A DNA stretch of 53,874 nucleotides, from positions 89,338 through 143,211 of the forward strand of contig MFNE01000006.1 in the NCBI GenBank assembly GCA_001783695.1. The letters are read 5' to 3'. Within the stretch, counting starts at the first letter, position 1, and each line of letters opens with the position of its first letter. Of this stretch, positions 40,135 through 50,901 are shown in pieces. The notes under the pieces were generated by a model. It worked only from the letters and a program-made list of their open reading frames with translations, searched no databases and had not been told where the DNA came from. Origin of the DNA: Candidatus Lambdaproteobacteria bacterium RIFOXYD2_FULL_50_16. Lineage in GTDB: Bacteria; SAR324; XYD2-FULL-50-16. Position numbers and translations under genes: made by a program.

Positions 40135-40694
40135 CTCAACCAAAACACCACCCCGGCGGCGGCCGTGATGGCACCGTAAAGCCTTAGCGGCTTGGGACCT
40201 AGTTTTGCTAAAAAGGCCCCCAGGCCAGCGCCAGTGAGGTGTAGCATCGCCGTTGCCAAGCTTAGGCCTAGGAGAAAATGGAAGCCATTGCCAGTTGCTT
40301 CGATGCCGTGAGCATGGCCGTGGAAAAATCCAAAAACAAAGGTTAAACCCGCTACGAGTCCCGCAGAAAGTTGGTTTTGGGTCCAAAACCAAACACCCAG
40401 CGCGATTAGGCTAAAGGCGATTAAATTTTCGTCCCAAAGGTTGGGTTGGCTGCCCATCCCCACGGCTGCCCCGATCAAAAGAGCCGAAGCAAAACAAGCA
40501 GGATAGATCCAACGAGCCTTACTTCCTTGCCCCCAAACCATCGCTCCTACGGCCAAAATAGCCAGCAAATGATCCAATCCCAAAAGCGGATGAACGACCC
40601 CTGCCCAAAACCCTTCGGCAGTGGCCCCGTTGTGGGCCATGGCTGGCCATGCGGTCATTAAAGTCAAAGTGGTGGCAATCCAAACCTTTTTCAT
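40131..40694 (-). CDS. HupE/UreJ family protein
   Basis: AEGFWAGVVHPLLGLDHLLAILAVG; FGFFHGHAHGIE. Confidence 0.9.
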   Translation of the reverse strand: MKKVWIATTLTLMTAWPAMAHNGATAEGFWAGVVHPLLGLDHLLAILAVGAMVWGQGSKARWIYPACFASALLIGAAVGMGSQPNLWDENLIAFSLIALGVWFWTQNQLSAGLVAGLTFVFGFFHGHAHGIEATGNGFHFLLGLSLATAMLHLTGAGLGAFLAKLGPKPLRLYGAITAAAGVVFWLS

Positions 40695-40804
40695 GGGGTC
40701 CTCTTGATCGGTTTTTTAGTGGGACTGTACAATACCAGAGCCAAGTTGGCAGCACAAAAAGCTTGGGTTGTGCCTGGGATCAAGTAAAAAGGAAGGTATT
40801 ACCG

Positions 40805-42130
40805 CTAGTTACTCATACACATCAATTCCTTAAAGGAGACAATTTGGTCATTTTGGACGTTGGGTTTGGTTTTGCCTACCGAGTCTTGTTGCAAAATAAT
40901 CATATTGGCGAAAACGTCGAATAAATCACTGCTAGCGGCGGCTAAATAAGGGGTATAGCCCGTTCCTGCCGAGTTTTTGTAAACCAGGCGGCCCTTTAAG
41001 GAACTGCTATTGGTGCAGCTAAAGGTAAGGGTGGTAGTGCCTACGGTGGAGGAGAAGCTGGTGGGTGTGGTGACTGAATTGTCCGAAACCGTGGTAAAAT
41101 CTGAAAGGTTGATTAGGTTGTAACTGGCATAACTCGATTGGGCGCTGATCGCGGCGTTGTTGGCTAAGGTAATGATCTGGTTGATTTCGGTTAAGGAAGT
41201 ACTGGTGCAAGTGCCTCCGTTATCCATCTTGCTGGTAAAGTCGGACATTAGCGTATAAAGACTGCTGTCACTGCCAATGTTCAGTGCGGTTAAATCTGCC
41301 TTCATTTGCTCGACGGTGGCCACAAATTGGTCGGTAAGCAAGATGGCGTTGTTGTCCGGGTTGAGCCGTTGGGTAAACAATTTTTGCACTGAATTGACCT
41401 TTAATATCTCATTGCAACTGCCACTGATAGATAGGGTGCTGCCCGCAGCGGCGGTGATTTCGGCGGAGCTGGCAATACAGTCAATCATGCTGGCCGTACT
41501 GCCACCCCAAACCCCATCTTGATTGCTGTCGGTTTCGCAATAATTATTGACAAGGTCTAAAAGGTAAACACTACCATCTGACTTCACAAACTGCAAAATC
41601 CCTGAATCTGTAAGGTCGTTTGAGCCGTAATCTGCGGCGGTGCTGGAATTTAGTTTGGTGAAATTTTGTAGTTCTTGATCTGAAATGCTGCCGTCAGCGG
41701 TGGTGTCTAACAGGATATAGGTCTGGGCTAAAAAGCTGCCCAAGGTTGCAAAATAGTGGACTTCAATATCCTCACCGCTGCGTTGCTCACCCTCATATTC
41801 ATTGCCCGAAGCGTCACCAGTTAAGATCTGAGCTTTAATATAGTGTTCCCGTCCAGAAAAGGTTTCCCAGTCGGTCACTGAACTGCTAATCCCTAAAGCA
41901 GAACGGTAATCGGGACTCGCGTCTTCGCTAATAGCCAAGATCCTAGACATCTCAAAACCAGCAAGACCCAATTCGGCTGACCCTCGTTCATAAGTGGAGC
42001 AACTAGGATCGGTTACCACCGAGGCGTATTCGCGGTAGTTAAGCCGTTTCATGCAGCTTCGGCCCCCCTCTTTACAACTGACCAAGGCTAGGGCCAGGGT
42101 CATAATTAATAAGGCGGGTTTTAGGTTCAT
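40805..42130 (-). CDS. Hypothetical lipoprotein with EF-hand-like calcium motifs
   Basis: LALVSCKEG lipobox; DTTADGSISDQEL and DSNQDGVWGG. Confidence 0.65.
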   Translation of the reverse strand: MNLKPALLIMTLALALVSCKEGGRSCMKRLNYREYASVVTDPSCSTYERGSAELGLAGFEMSRILAISEDASPDYRSALGISSSVTDWETFSGREHYIKAQILTGDASGNEYEGEQRSGEDIEVHYFATLGSFLAQTYILLDTTADGSISDQELQNFTKLNSSTAADYGSNDLTDSGILQFVKSDGSVYLLDLVNNYCETDSNQDGVWGGSTASMIDCIASSAEITAAAGSTLSISGSCNEILKVNSVQKLFTQRLNPDNNAILLTDQFVATVEQMKADLTALNIGSDSSLYTLMSDFTSKMDNGGTCTSTSLTEINQIITLANNAAISAQSSYASYNLINLSDFTTVSDNSVTTPTSFSSTVGTTTLTFSCTNSSSLKGRLVYKNSAGTGYTPYLAAASSDLFDVFANMIILQQDSVGKTKPNVQNDQIVSFKELMCMSN

Positions 42131-42131
42131 C

Positions 42132-43259
42132 TTACCAGTTAAAGCTAAGGATCATAGATTGCCGCTTGTCGGCCACATCTCCGGCCCGGTCTCCGATCTC
42201 TTGGGACCAGCTAGCATATTCGAGGGTAATCGGCAGATAAGAGGGGTTTAAGGTAAAGCCCCAGCTCATGTAAGGTCCTTTCATCCCAAGCCGGTAGGCC
42301 ACAATGGGTTTGCCGTTGGCTTGGGTTCCCCAGGAGATTTCACTGCCCAAATTAACGTTGCGCCAATAACTTGGGGCTTGGTGCCTTTGATTGGACACAT
42401 CGAGCCAGTCTATAGCCAGAATGGCGGGTAGCTCAAACAGGGCTGCGTCCCAAGCGAACCCTAGATCGTAACTTTGCTCTAGCTTGCCCGTCGCCCCAAA
42501 GTCCATGCCACCTATATTTTTAAAAACCAAGCCAACCCGGGGGGTACTTAAAAACCCCAATTCTTTGTCCAACCTATACAAAAATCCTAAATCGTACCCT
42601 TGCGCGCTGACCGACACCAATTGATCTTGCAGGCTTGAAATGAATGTATCTTCAGCTAGATCAACAATATGCACCTCTTGAGTGATCCCTTGGCGGGTAA
42701 TTTTTTTGACCGTTAATCCCCAGGTCACTTTCTCATTAAAATCAAAAGCTAAGCCGCCTGCTGCCAGGGTTTGCAAATAAGCCCTTAAAGTGACGTAAGG
42801 GATGACCGGATTGTCGATCTTAAGGTCTAAAAAACCGCCTTTTGAATAGCTCCAGGCCCAACCAGGGCCAGAGGCAGAGAAGAGGTCGGCGTTTATTTCA
42901 GCGTAAGCCTTTTTCCCAGCAATGTCGGACAAAATCGATTGGATATCCGAGGCCTTGGCCGCATCAATCACCGTGTTAGAGGCGTGAAGCTCGGCAGTGA
43001 AAAACTGTAAAAGACCAGCTTTAATTGATTTTAAGCCTGCTGGGTTATAAAAGAGCGCCCCCTCATCCCCGCCAACCGCCACAAAAGCGTTGCCCATGCC
43101 CAAAGCGCGGACACTCAAGCGGTCGTGCATCGCTTCGTCTGCCAGGAGGTTGCTCCCGCATAAAAAACTAAACACAAAAAATAGCAGGTACCCTAGTTTC
43201 AAGCCAATCCCCCATGGATTATTCGATAGGCACAAAGCCCCCCACCCTTGGCAATTCAA
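42132..43259 (-). CDS. PorV/TraF-like outer-membrane beta-barrel protein
   Basis: RLSVRALGMGNAFVAVGGDEGALFYNPAGLKSIK; the true start may lie just upstream of the signal peptide (LKLGYLLFFVFSFL). Confidence 0.7.
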   Translation of the reverse strand: MNCQGWGALCLSNNPWGIGLKLGYLLFFVFSFLCGSNLLADEAMHDRLSVRALGMGNAFVAVGGDEGALFYNPAGLKSIKAGLLQFFTAELHASNTVIDAAKASDIQSILSDIAGKKAYAEINADLFSASGPGWAWSYSKGGFLDLKIDNPVIPYVTLRAYLQTLAAGGLAFDFNEKVTWGLTVKKITRQGITQEVHIVDLAEDTFISSLQDQLVSVSAQGYDLGFLYRLDKELGFLSTPRVGLVFKNIGGMDFGATGKLEQSYDLGFAWDAALFELPAILAIDWLDVSNQRHQAPSYWRNVNLGSEISWGTQANGKPIVAYRLGMKGPYMSWGFTLNPSYLPITLEYASWSQEIGDRAGDVADKRQSMILSFNW

Positions 43260-43398
43260 AAAGTGGTCCTATTTTAAGGCGTTTTTGGGATATTAGGGGT
43301 AAAAGTTGAGTCAATTGCCAAGGTCTGCTAAACAAGGACTTGCCAACAAAGGGTCTAGCAATTGAAAATAGGGCTAAAACAACTTATAAAAAGGCAAA

Positions 43399-44844
43399 AT
43401 GGCCGCTTTTGGCGAGTCAAAAACCATGCGGATCGCCGAGCTTAAACTCGGGGTGTATCTTCTGCGTTTTTTAGATGTGCCCGAGAAGTTCCAGCGGATG
43501 CAGGCGGATACAATTGCTTTTTTAAGAAAATTCGACTTTAGCAACCTAACCGTTCGGCGAGGTGCAGAGCATAAACTAATCGACGCCGACGAGTTGATCC
43601 CTGGTGACCGGGTGCTGACCTTTGGGCGGCTGGCGGCCCCGGTGATGATCGCCAAGCAAGAACATTTAAACGTTTTGATTAAAGTTGGGTTTCAACAGGT
43701 TTTGGTGGTCGAACCGGTCCGGGCCCAACAACCTGCCGCCAACACCTCTTTCACTTTAGCCGTCCCTGCCCAGGCTCCTTGGGCTAAGGTTGAGCCCCCT
43801 AAGCCCCGGCCCAAAGCTCCATCTGTAGTTATAGAACCAATTGCCGTTGAGTCCCCACCAAACGAGCCTTCCTTAAAACGAAAAAATGATGCCGGGGATC
43901 TGCACCAGATTCAAGACAATCTAAGTTGGGCCAAGAGGTTAGCCAAAGAGTCGAACCAAATTTTAGAAGAGCTTTACGAAAGCAACTTTATCAACAAAGA
44001 GGCGGTTCAAGCAACGGACCAATTAAGTGTGGAAATGGCCAAGTTGGTTGAAGCCAATCCTCATGCGGGCAATGTTCGCAGCCTTCTTAAAGATGAGGAT
44101 GAATACACCTACCACCATTCGATTGATGTGGCCCAATATGTGATTTCGGTATGTCATTTAATGCAGGGTTACGGAGGCAAACAGTTGGCATCGGTGGCGG
44201 TGGGGGGCTTACTACACGACATTGGCAAATCGAAATTACCTAAAAATTTATTAAAAAAACAGACCAAGTTTACTCCCCAAGAAAAAGAGCTAATGCGGCA
44301 GCATCCCCAGTTGGGAGCGCAAATACTTTCGGACTTGGGTTATACGGATTTGCAGATCGACATCGCCAAACACCACCACGTTTTAAGGCAAGGGGGCTAC
44401 CCTCGCCAGGACTACGACAAAATAAGTAACCTAGCTAGGTTAACAGGAGTCGCCGATATCTACCAAGCCCTGACTACCAAAAGGCCCTATAAAACCACTG
44501 AGGTTCCAGGCTCGGCGTTACAAACCCTGCTTAAATTATCAAAAACCCAAATTGACCCCAGATTGGTGATCCTTTTTATCAAGTCAGTGGGGGTCTATCC
44601 GATTGGTTCTACGTTACGCCTCAAATCAGGGGAAATTGCCTTTGTGGTGGGCAAAGGGACAAATACGGCGCGCCCGCAGATTGTCCCTGTGATCGACAAA
44701 CAGGGTAAGCAGATTCTGCACCACCAATTGATCGACCTTTCGGACCCAGAGTTTGCGGCGCTAACGGTGGATCAACCGGTGGACCATCGTGAATATTTTG
44801 CTAATGAGGCGTTAGATATCTTTCAAAATCTCTCGGTTTTGTAG
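43399..44844 (+). CDS. HD-GYP domain protein (putative c-di-GMP phosphodiesterase)
   Basis: HHSIDVAQYVISV, GGLLHDIGKSKLP, HPQLGAQIL, HHHVLRQGGYPR. Confidence 0.9.
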   Translation: MAAFGESKTMRIAELKLGVYLLRFLDVPEKFQRMQADTIAFLRKFDFSNLTVRRGAEHKLIDADELIPGDRVLTFGRLAAPVMIAKQEHLNVLIKVGFQQVLVVEPVRAQQPAANTSFTLAVPAQAPWAKVEPPKPRPKAPSVVIEPIAVESPPNEPSLKRKNDAGDLHQIQDNLSWAKRLAKESNQILEELYESNFINKEAVQATDQLSVEMAKLVEANPHAGNVRSLLKDEDEYTYHHSIDVAQYVISVCHLMQGYGGKQLASVAVGGLLHDIGKSKLPKNLLKKQTKFTPQEKELMRQHPQLGAQILSDLGYTDLQIDIAKHHHVLRQGGYPRQDYDKISNLARLTGVADIYQALTTKRPYKTTEVPGSALQTLLKLSKTQIDPRLVILFIKSVGVYPIGSTLRLKSGEIAFVVGKGTNTARPQIVPVIDKQGKQILHHQLIDLSDPEFAALTVDQPVDHREYFANEALDIFQNLSVL

Positions 44845-44920
44845 TTAGGTTGCTTGCTACAATTTGGGTGGGTGTGAAAGGCTATTCTTTGCAATTGCAC
44901 AACTGTTCCCAGTAAAAACA

Positions 44921-47900
44921 ATGATAAGCGGACTTAGGCAAAAAATTGTTTTTGGTTTCACCTTAATTGTTTTGGGGATCGGTGGAACCTTGGGCTGGGT
45001 CATTTATCAGCAGGCCTACCAAGAAATAGTCGAGCAATCCCTCTCTGAACTTAGATATCACCACGACCAAGTCCAACTGAACACCAACAATTTCCTAAGG
45101 CTTTCCCGTGGGAACCTCAACCTTCTTGCTAACACCCCTCCTATTCAAGGGATCATTAGGGCCAAGTTGGGCGCGGGTATTGACCAAAAAGACCACAGCA
45201 GTTTGCAAGCCTGGGAAGATCGTTTGGCACTTATTTTTAAAGAATTTTTAGAGGTCAACCCTGAATATTTACAGGTTCGCTATATTGGCTTAGCCAATAA
45301 CGGAACCGAACTGATCCAGGTTAAAAAGCAATCAGGAACTATTGAAATTATTAAGGGGGACGCCTTGCAGTTCAAGGCGGAACACCCTTACTTACAAGAA
45401 GTGGCAAAATTAGAAAAGGGACAGGTTTATATTTCTGAAATTGATTTAAAGGTAGAAAATGGGCAGATCGTGACCCCCTATCAGCCAACCCTGAGGATGG
45501 CAACTCCGGTTCGAGACTCACAGGGGAAGGTTTTTGGGTTGGTTGTGACCAATCTCGATGCCCACTATTTTTTGCAAACCATCAAGAACTCGGTAAACGA
45601 GAGAACCCAAATTTATCTGTTTAATTCTAAAAATGACTATCTGATCCACCCCAATAAGCAAATGGAATTTGAGCATATTATTGACCCAACCTCGGTGAGC
45701 CCAAATTTCCCTGGATTTGATATGCCTCCCTACCCACTTGTCGAAAGGTTATTAGGGTCCAAAAAACAGATAGTTGGCCTGAAACAACGGGTGTTCTTTT
45801 TTGATAAAATTAACCTCCAAGAGGGGCAAAACCCCCTTTCTTTGGGTTTGATCCTGGAATCGAATCGAGAAGATCTGTTATTTCGCTTGGGGCAAATAGA
45901 GCGTCGAAATCGGATTGTTGGGGTTTTGCTGTTGGGCTTGGGAATTGGCTTGGTATTTTTCTTCAGCCGCCGCTTGACCCAACCTTTAACCGAGATGTGT
46001 GACACCCTAAACCAATTTGACCCTAAATTGGGGGAGTTGCGGTTTCCTAGTAGTTATAAAGATGAACTAGGGTTGTTAGCTAAATCTTTTAAATCAATGA
46101 CCGACGACCTCGTCCGTCACAGTCGCGCTATTGAAGAGCAAGAGATGCAGATGACCGCAGTAATGGCTACTGCGATCGAAGCTATTGTGATTATGGACCA
46201 AAAAGGGGCCGTATCTTTGGTCAATCCGGCCTTTGAAAAGTTATTTGGTTTCCCCGCCTCGCAGATAGTGGGGCGGAATATTAATGTGATAATGCCAGAA
46301 GAGCATTCGGCTCTGCACAATCGCTATATTGCGAAATATTTAGAAACCGGCATAGGTAATGTGGTTGGTTTTACCAGAGAGATGGAAGCGGTCAACGCCG
46401 ATGGGGAGCATATCCCCATTAGCCTTTCGGTCTCTGAATTTAGCCTTCGAGGGGTCCATTATTTAACAGCTACTATTCAAGATATTACCGAACGAAAACG
46501 GGCTGAAAAGGAACTTAAAGAAGCCAGAGACCAACTAGAGGTTAGGGTACAGCAGCGCACCGACGAACTAAACAATAAAGTTAAGGAACACATAAAAGCT
46601 TTAAACGAACTGGCTTTAGCCGCTAAGGTCTTCGAAAACACTTCCGAAGCTATCCTAATAACAAACAAAAACAACCAAATAGTTGATGCCAACCGCGCCC
46701 ACCATGAAATCACCGGGTATTCTCGCGAGGAAATATTAGGTCTTAATCCTTCAGTTTTTCAATCTGGTCGGCACGGCGAAGGCTTTTATCAAAATATGTG
46801 GAGCCAGTTGGAAACCGAAGGTAGCTGGAGTGGGGAGATCTGGGACCGTAAGAAAACGGGCGAGATCTATCCGAAATGGAGCACCATTAACAAGATTTCC
46901 GATTCTAGGGGTGAGGTAGTCAACTATGTGGCTATATTCACTGATATTACGGAACAAAAAAAATCTGAATCCCAACTTAAACAACTGGCTTTCTACGATG
47001 GACTAACCAGCCTGCCGAATCGAGCGAGTTTTTTAGAGGCTTTAGAGCAAGCCCTTAAGCAAGCCCGTCGCGATAAAACTAGGTTGGCGGTTATGTATTT
47101 AGACCTGGATCATTTCAAATACATAAATGACTCTTTGGGGCACAAGGCTGGCGACGAGCTTTTGGCCAAGGCTTCGGTTTTATTAGGTGCCTCGATTCGG
47201 GAATCAGATCTGGTTGCCCGGCAAGGGGGTGACGAGTTTTCAGTAATCCTGCCTGGGATTGAGCACAGCGAGCAGGTTGGGCGGGTGGCCGCTAAAATCA
47301 TTGAAGAACTGGAAAAGCCCATCGAGATTCAAGGGCAAGAGGTGTTTATTTCAGCCAGCGTGGGTATAGCCCTGTTCCCTGAAGACGGACAAAACCCTGA
47401 GCAATTAATCAAAAATGCCGACACCGCTATGTACGGCGCTAAAAACGCGGGTAAAGGGACCTTCCATTACTATGACCCGACCATGGAGGCCCAAGTCAAA
47501 AACCGGCTGGTTTTAGACGCCTTATTACGCCGGGCGATTGAGGCCAAAGAATTTGTGTTGCTTTACCAGCCCCAAGTGGAGTTGAAGACCGGCCTAGTGG
47601 TAGGGGCCGAGGCGCTGGTTCGTTGGCAAGATAAAGAGCGAGGCTTGATCTCGCCAATGGAGTTTATACCGCTCGCCGAAGAAACGGGGCAGATCATTCC
47701 CTTAGGTGAGTTGATCCTAAGGCAAGCCTGCCAGCAAAATAAAAACTGGGCTGACCGAGGAGTGGTATCGATTCCAGTCGCGGTCAATATCTCGGCCCGC
47801 CAATTCCACCAAGGCGACCTCCTGACCCTCTTAGACCAAGTATTAGCAGAGACCGGATTAGAACCAGAGCTGCTCGATTTAGAACTAACTGAAACCTTGG

Positions 47901-48301
47901 TTATGCGCGACACCAAAGCCACTATCGCCCAGATGCAGGCGATTAGGGCTCGGCGGATTAGGCTGGCGATTGATGACTTTGGGACCGGTTATTCGTCGTT
48001 GAGTTACCTAAAAACCTTCCCAATCAATAAATTAAAAATCGACCGTAGTTTTGTGATTGGTATCGTTGAAAACGAAAACGACCGGATGATTGCCAAGGCA
48101 TTAATCGATCTTTCGAAAAACCTAAAACTAACGGTTATCGCCGAGGGGGTGGAAACCGAGGAACAGATAGAGGTGCTTCGGGAGTTGGGTTGCGACTTGA
48201 TCCAAGGTTATTATTACGCCAAGCCGCTGGCCCCTGCTGAATTTGAGGCCTACGTATATAAAATGCGCGAGATCCACGATAACCTGCCTAAGCCCAGCTA
48301 A
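44921..48301 (+). CDS. Cache/HAMP/PAS-GGDEF-EAL bifunctional c-di-GMP protein
   Basis: RQGGDEFSVIL (intact GGDEF), AEALVRWQ (intact EAL), NKLKIDRSFV; start at ATG 44921 favoured over 44864. Confidence 0.93.
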   Translation: MISGLRQKIVFGFTLIVLGIGGTLGWVIYQQAYQEIVEQSLSELRYHHDQVQLNTNNFLRLSRGNLNLLANTPPIQGIIRAKLGAGIDQKDHSSLQAWEDRLALIFKEFLEVNPEYLQVRYIGLANNGTELIQVKKQSGTIEIIKGDALQFKAEHPYLQEVAKLEKGQVYISEIDLKVENGQIVTPYQPTLRMATPVRDSQGKVFGLVVTNLDAHYFLQTIKNSVNERTQIYLFNSKNDYLIHPNKQMEFEHIIDPTSVSPNFPGFDMPPYPLVERLLGSKKQIVGLKQRVFFFDKINLQEGQNPLSLGLILESNREDLLFRLGQIERRNRIVGVLLLGLGIGLVFFFSRRLTQPLTEMCDTLNQFDPKLGELRFPSSYKDELGLLAKSFKSMTDDLVRHSRAIEEQEMQMTAVMATAIEAIVIMDQKGAVSLVNPAFEKLFGFPASQIVGRNINVIMPEEHSALHNRYIAKYLETGIGNVVGFTREMEAVNADGEHIPISLSVSEFSLRGVHYLTATIQDITERKRAEKELKEARDQLEVRVQQRTDELNNKVKEHIKALNELALAAKVFENTSEAILITNKNNQIVDANRAHHEITGYSREEILGLNPSVFQSGRHGEGFYQNMWSQLETEGSWSGEIWDRKKTGEIYPKWSTINKISDSRGEVVNYVAIFTDITEQKKSESQLKQLAFYDGLTSLPNRASFLEALEQALKQARRDKTRLAVMYLDLDHFKYINDSLGHKAGDELLAKASVLLGASIRESDLVARQGGDEFSVILPGIEHSEQVGRVAAKIIEELEKPIEIQGQEVFISASVGIALFPEDGQNPEQLIKNADTAMYGAKNAGKGTFHYYDPTMEAQVKNRLVLDALLRRAIEAKEFVLLYQPQVELKTGLVVGAEALVRWQDKERGLISPMEFIPLAEETGQIIPLGELILRQACQQNKNWADRGVVSIPVAVNISARQFHQGDLLTLLDQVLAETGLEPELLDLELTETLVMRDTKATIAQMQAIRARRIRLAIDDFGTGYSSLSYLKTFPINKLKIDRSFVIGIVENENDRMIAKALIDLSKNLKLTVIAEGVETEEQIEVLRELGCDLIQGYYYAKPLAPAEFEAYVYKMREIHDNLPKPS

Positions 48302-49155
48302 ACAAACTCTCCACACTGGGCCAGATCCCGCCCTGTCGCGGTCCACTGCAATCCCTGGTCTAACCAGTCGGAAATCTCCTCGACGCGCTCTTTAGGCAGT
48401 CCGGTTACCTGGACCAGTCGGGCTAAATAACCGGCTGTCTGACCCCCTTCGCTCAGTCCTAACAAGGCCAAGGCCTCTGCCAAGGCCAGACGTATAAATT
48501 CGGGTTTAATTTGGGGAACCTCGCCTAATTCGGGGCGTTCGCCTTGGTCAATCATCCGGCTTAACCGAGCCCGCTGGGCGGGGTCCTCTAAAAAACCCAA
48601 GGCGCCTTGTAAAAAACTCATCTCCATCCGGGTCGGATGGCCTTGGTTCAGGGCGCTGATTAAAAGTTCGGCGTACCAAATGCGTTGACTTTGGCTAAGT
48701 TGATGTACCGGCACTCGCCCGCGGTGGGGTGTTAGCCCACACAGGTCAAGCCGGTCCTGACGCCAGTTGAGTCCTTCTAAACACCAATCCATCAGTTGGG
48801 CCTCATAAATGGGGCTAAACCCAAAGGCTTGGGAGATTTTCCTTAGGTAGGTGGTTTCAGTGGCGCTCAAATTGTCGTCAACTAAACAGATCCGACCTAG
48901 CTCAACAAAGATCTGGGGTAATATCTCCCTAGCTAGACCCGCTGGCGGCTTGATCTCGACGGAGAGGGGTTCGCCAGACTCGACCTGCTTGACTAGTTCC
49001 TCGCGCTCTTGGGTGGCGCTTAACAGGCTAGCCAACCGGCTGAAATACTCGAACTCACTCAGGCGAACCACGCCATCCGCCTGGATAGCGCCGATACAGA
49101 GGCGCGCGAACCAGAGTTGTTGGGCCGGGAGGAGCTGTTTCATTAACGATTGCAT
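48298..49155 (-). CDS. TerB-like protein with two tandem repeats
   Basis: LLPAQQLWFARLCIGAIQADGVV...FGFSPIYEAQLMDWCLEGLNW resembles LSQSQRIWYAELLISALNQGHPT...LPKERVEEISDWLDQGLQW. Confidence 0.6.
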   Translation of the reverse strand: MQSLMKQLLPAQQLWFARLCIGAIQADGVVRLSEFEYFSRLASLLSATQEREELVKQVESGEPLSVEIKPPAGLAREILPQIFVELGRICLVDDNLSATETTYLRKISQAFGFSPIYEAQLMDWCLEGLNWRQDRLDLCGLTPHRGRVPVHQLSQSQRIWYAELLISALNQGHPTRMEMSFLQGALGFLEDPAQRARLSRMIDQGERPELGEVPQIKPEFIRLALAEALALLGLSEGGQTAGYLARLVQVTGLPKERVEEISDWLDQGLQWTATGRDLAQCGEFV

Positions 49156-49369
49156 CCTGTCTCCTTTTCTTGGCTTAGGATTAGCCGGTTTAGCGGCAAA
49201 TATCAAAAGAAACCGTTGTCAAAAGCAGTTCTCATTTTTTAAAGAATTGGCTTCAATTTAAATGGGCCAGGCTCTACATCAGCCTTGGGTGAGGGGGTTA
49301 AAATTTTTGTTTCTTGGCTTTATCAAAGGATTGGGGTTATGGTTTCGACAACCCTTTTATATAAGCTTC

Positions 49370-50758
49370 ATGCGTCCTCTACTAATTGTCCACTCACAAA
49401 CACAGATGGGTTCGACCATTTGTAAATATCTAGGTAATCGGTTCGAGGTCTTTTGCGCACGTGACCTAAGAGATTGCGAGGCCAAGTATCGAGACCAACG
49501 ATTTGAATGTTTGCTTTTGGAATTAGGGCCCCTGCTTAATGGCGGCGGGCAATTGATGCGGTTGTTTCAGGGTTTGCGTCGCCAATATGGCTGTAACCGG
49601 CTGGTGGTCTTGGGGGGTAAAGATTTGGGGGCCCGACTTTTGGACGCAGTGCAGGCCGGGGCGACTGAGGTGTGGCAAGAGCCCTTAGCCAAGGAGCAGC
49701 TAAAGCTTTTTTATGAAGATTTAGAGAACCGGGCTCGGTTAGAGTCCGAACTGGAGATGCTGCGTTCCTTTGGTTCGGGCAGCCCAGCAGTGACCCGCAC
49801 CCATAGCCCTTTAGTAAGGCAGCTTTACGGGCAGGTCAATTCGGTGGCGGTTACTGATTCTGCGGTTTTACTCTTAGGGGAGACTGGGGTGGGAAAGGGC
49901 GTGATCGCTCGCTTAATCCACCAAGCCAGCCCTCGGGTGAAGGGGCCCTTTGTTCATGTGCACTGCGGCGCTATTCCCGAATCCTTGATTGAGTCCGAAC
50001 TCTTCGGTCACGAACGGGGTGCCTTTACTGGCGCGACCAAACGCAAGTTGGGTCGATTTGAATTAGCCAAAGGGGGCACCATCTTTCTGGACGAAATCTC
50101 GACCATTACCGGAGCGACCCAAACCAAACTTTTGCAGGTTTTGCAAGAAAAAATTATGCAACGAGTGGGCGGTGAAAGCCCGATTAATACAGATGTAAGG
50201 GTTATCGCTGCGACCAATCAAGACCTTTGGGAGATGAGCCGCGAAGGGCGCTTTAGAGAGGACTTATATTATCGGCTCAATGTTTTTCCGATCGAAGTGG
50301 TCCCACTGCGTGAGCGATTAGAAGACATTCCGTTGCTAGTGGACAATAAATTAAAACGGTTAGAGGCGCGTTACCAAAAGCAGATCCAGGCAGTGGACCC
50401 TGAAGTGTATCAAGTGTTGCAGCAGTACAAATACCCAGGCAATATCAGGGAGTTGGAAAATATTTTGGAGAGAGCGTACATCTTAGAAACCGGTCCTCGG
50501 TTGGAACGTTTTAGCCTGCCCCACGAATTAGCCACTCCAATAGAAAGTCCGAGCCCCTTCGATTGGCGGCGTTCTTTGGCCGAGGTCCGTCAACAGGCGA
50601 TTGAAGAGATTGAAAAACGGTATTTAGAACGGCTTTTAAGCCGCCATAAAGGCAGGATCAAACCCAGCGCCGACGAGGCCGGTTTGGGTACAAGGCAACT
50701 TCGTAACCTGATGATTAAATACGAGTTACATAAAGAAAGTTTCAAGTCCAAAGGCTAG
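49370..50758 (+). CDS. Sigma-54-dependent transcriptional activator (enhancer-binding protein) with degenerate receiver-like N-terminus
   Basis: GETGVGKGVIARLIH, ESELFGHERGAFTGA (GAFTGA), FREDLYYRLNVFPIEVVPLRER, YPGNIRELENILER. Confidence 0.93.
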   Translation: MRPLLIVHSQTQMGSTICKYLGNRFEVFCARDLRDCEAKYRDQRFECLLLELGPLLNGGGQLMRLFQGLRRQYGCNRLVVLGGKDLGARLLDAVQAGATEVWQEPLAKEQLKLFYEDLENRARLESELEMLRSFGSGSPAVTRTHSPLVRQLYGQVNSVAVTDSAVLLLGETGVGKGVIARLIHQASPRVKGPFVHVHCGAIPESLIESELFGHERGAFTGATKRKLGRFELAKGGTIFLDEISTITGATQTKLLQVLQEKIMQRVGGESPINTDVRVIAATNQDLWEMSREGRFREDLYYRLNVFPIEVVPLRERLEDIPLLVDNKLKRLEARYQKQIQAVDPEVYQVLQQYKYPGNIRELENILERAYILETGPRLERFSLPHELATPIESPSPFDWRRSLAEVRQQAIEEIEKRYLERLLSRHKGRIKPSADEAGLGTRQLRNLMIKYELHKESFKSKG

Positions 50759-50821
50759 ATCTAGCCACCCAATACGGGCTTTGCTTTAAACAACAAACAG
50801 ACTTTGATTGATTCGGGACAC

Positions 50822-50844
50822 CTGAACTGATTCGGACAGTTCAG
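50822..50844. repeat. 8-bp-stem hairpin downstream of peptide copy 1
   Basis: ctgaactg-attcgga-cagttcag; adjacent hairpins ccccg..cgggg and ggctgg..ccagcc. Confidence 0.7.
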
Positions 50845-50901
50845 AGCCCCGCAATAAACGGGGTTCCGAGCGGTATTCAGGCTGGAAAACCAGCCCGATT
50901 A

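Noticed and set aside
34000-42300. Many short antisense ORFs in the track (e.g. 38206-38598, 41277-41522, 34798-35205)
   Set aside because: Lie opposite well-supported genes and show no domain signature; explained by codon bias shadow ORFs
43312-43366. tcaattgc...gcaattga inverted repeat upstream of the HD-GYP gene
   Set aside because: Short arms with a long loop; does not match a known riboswitch and is likely chance or an ordinary operator
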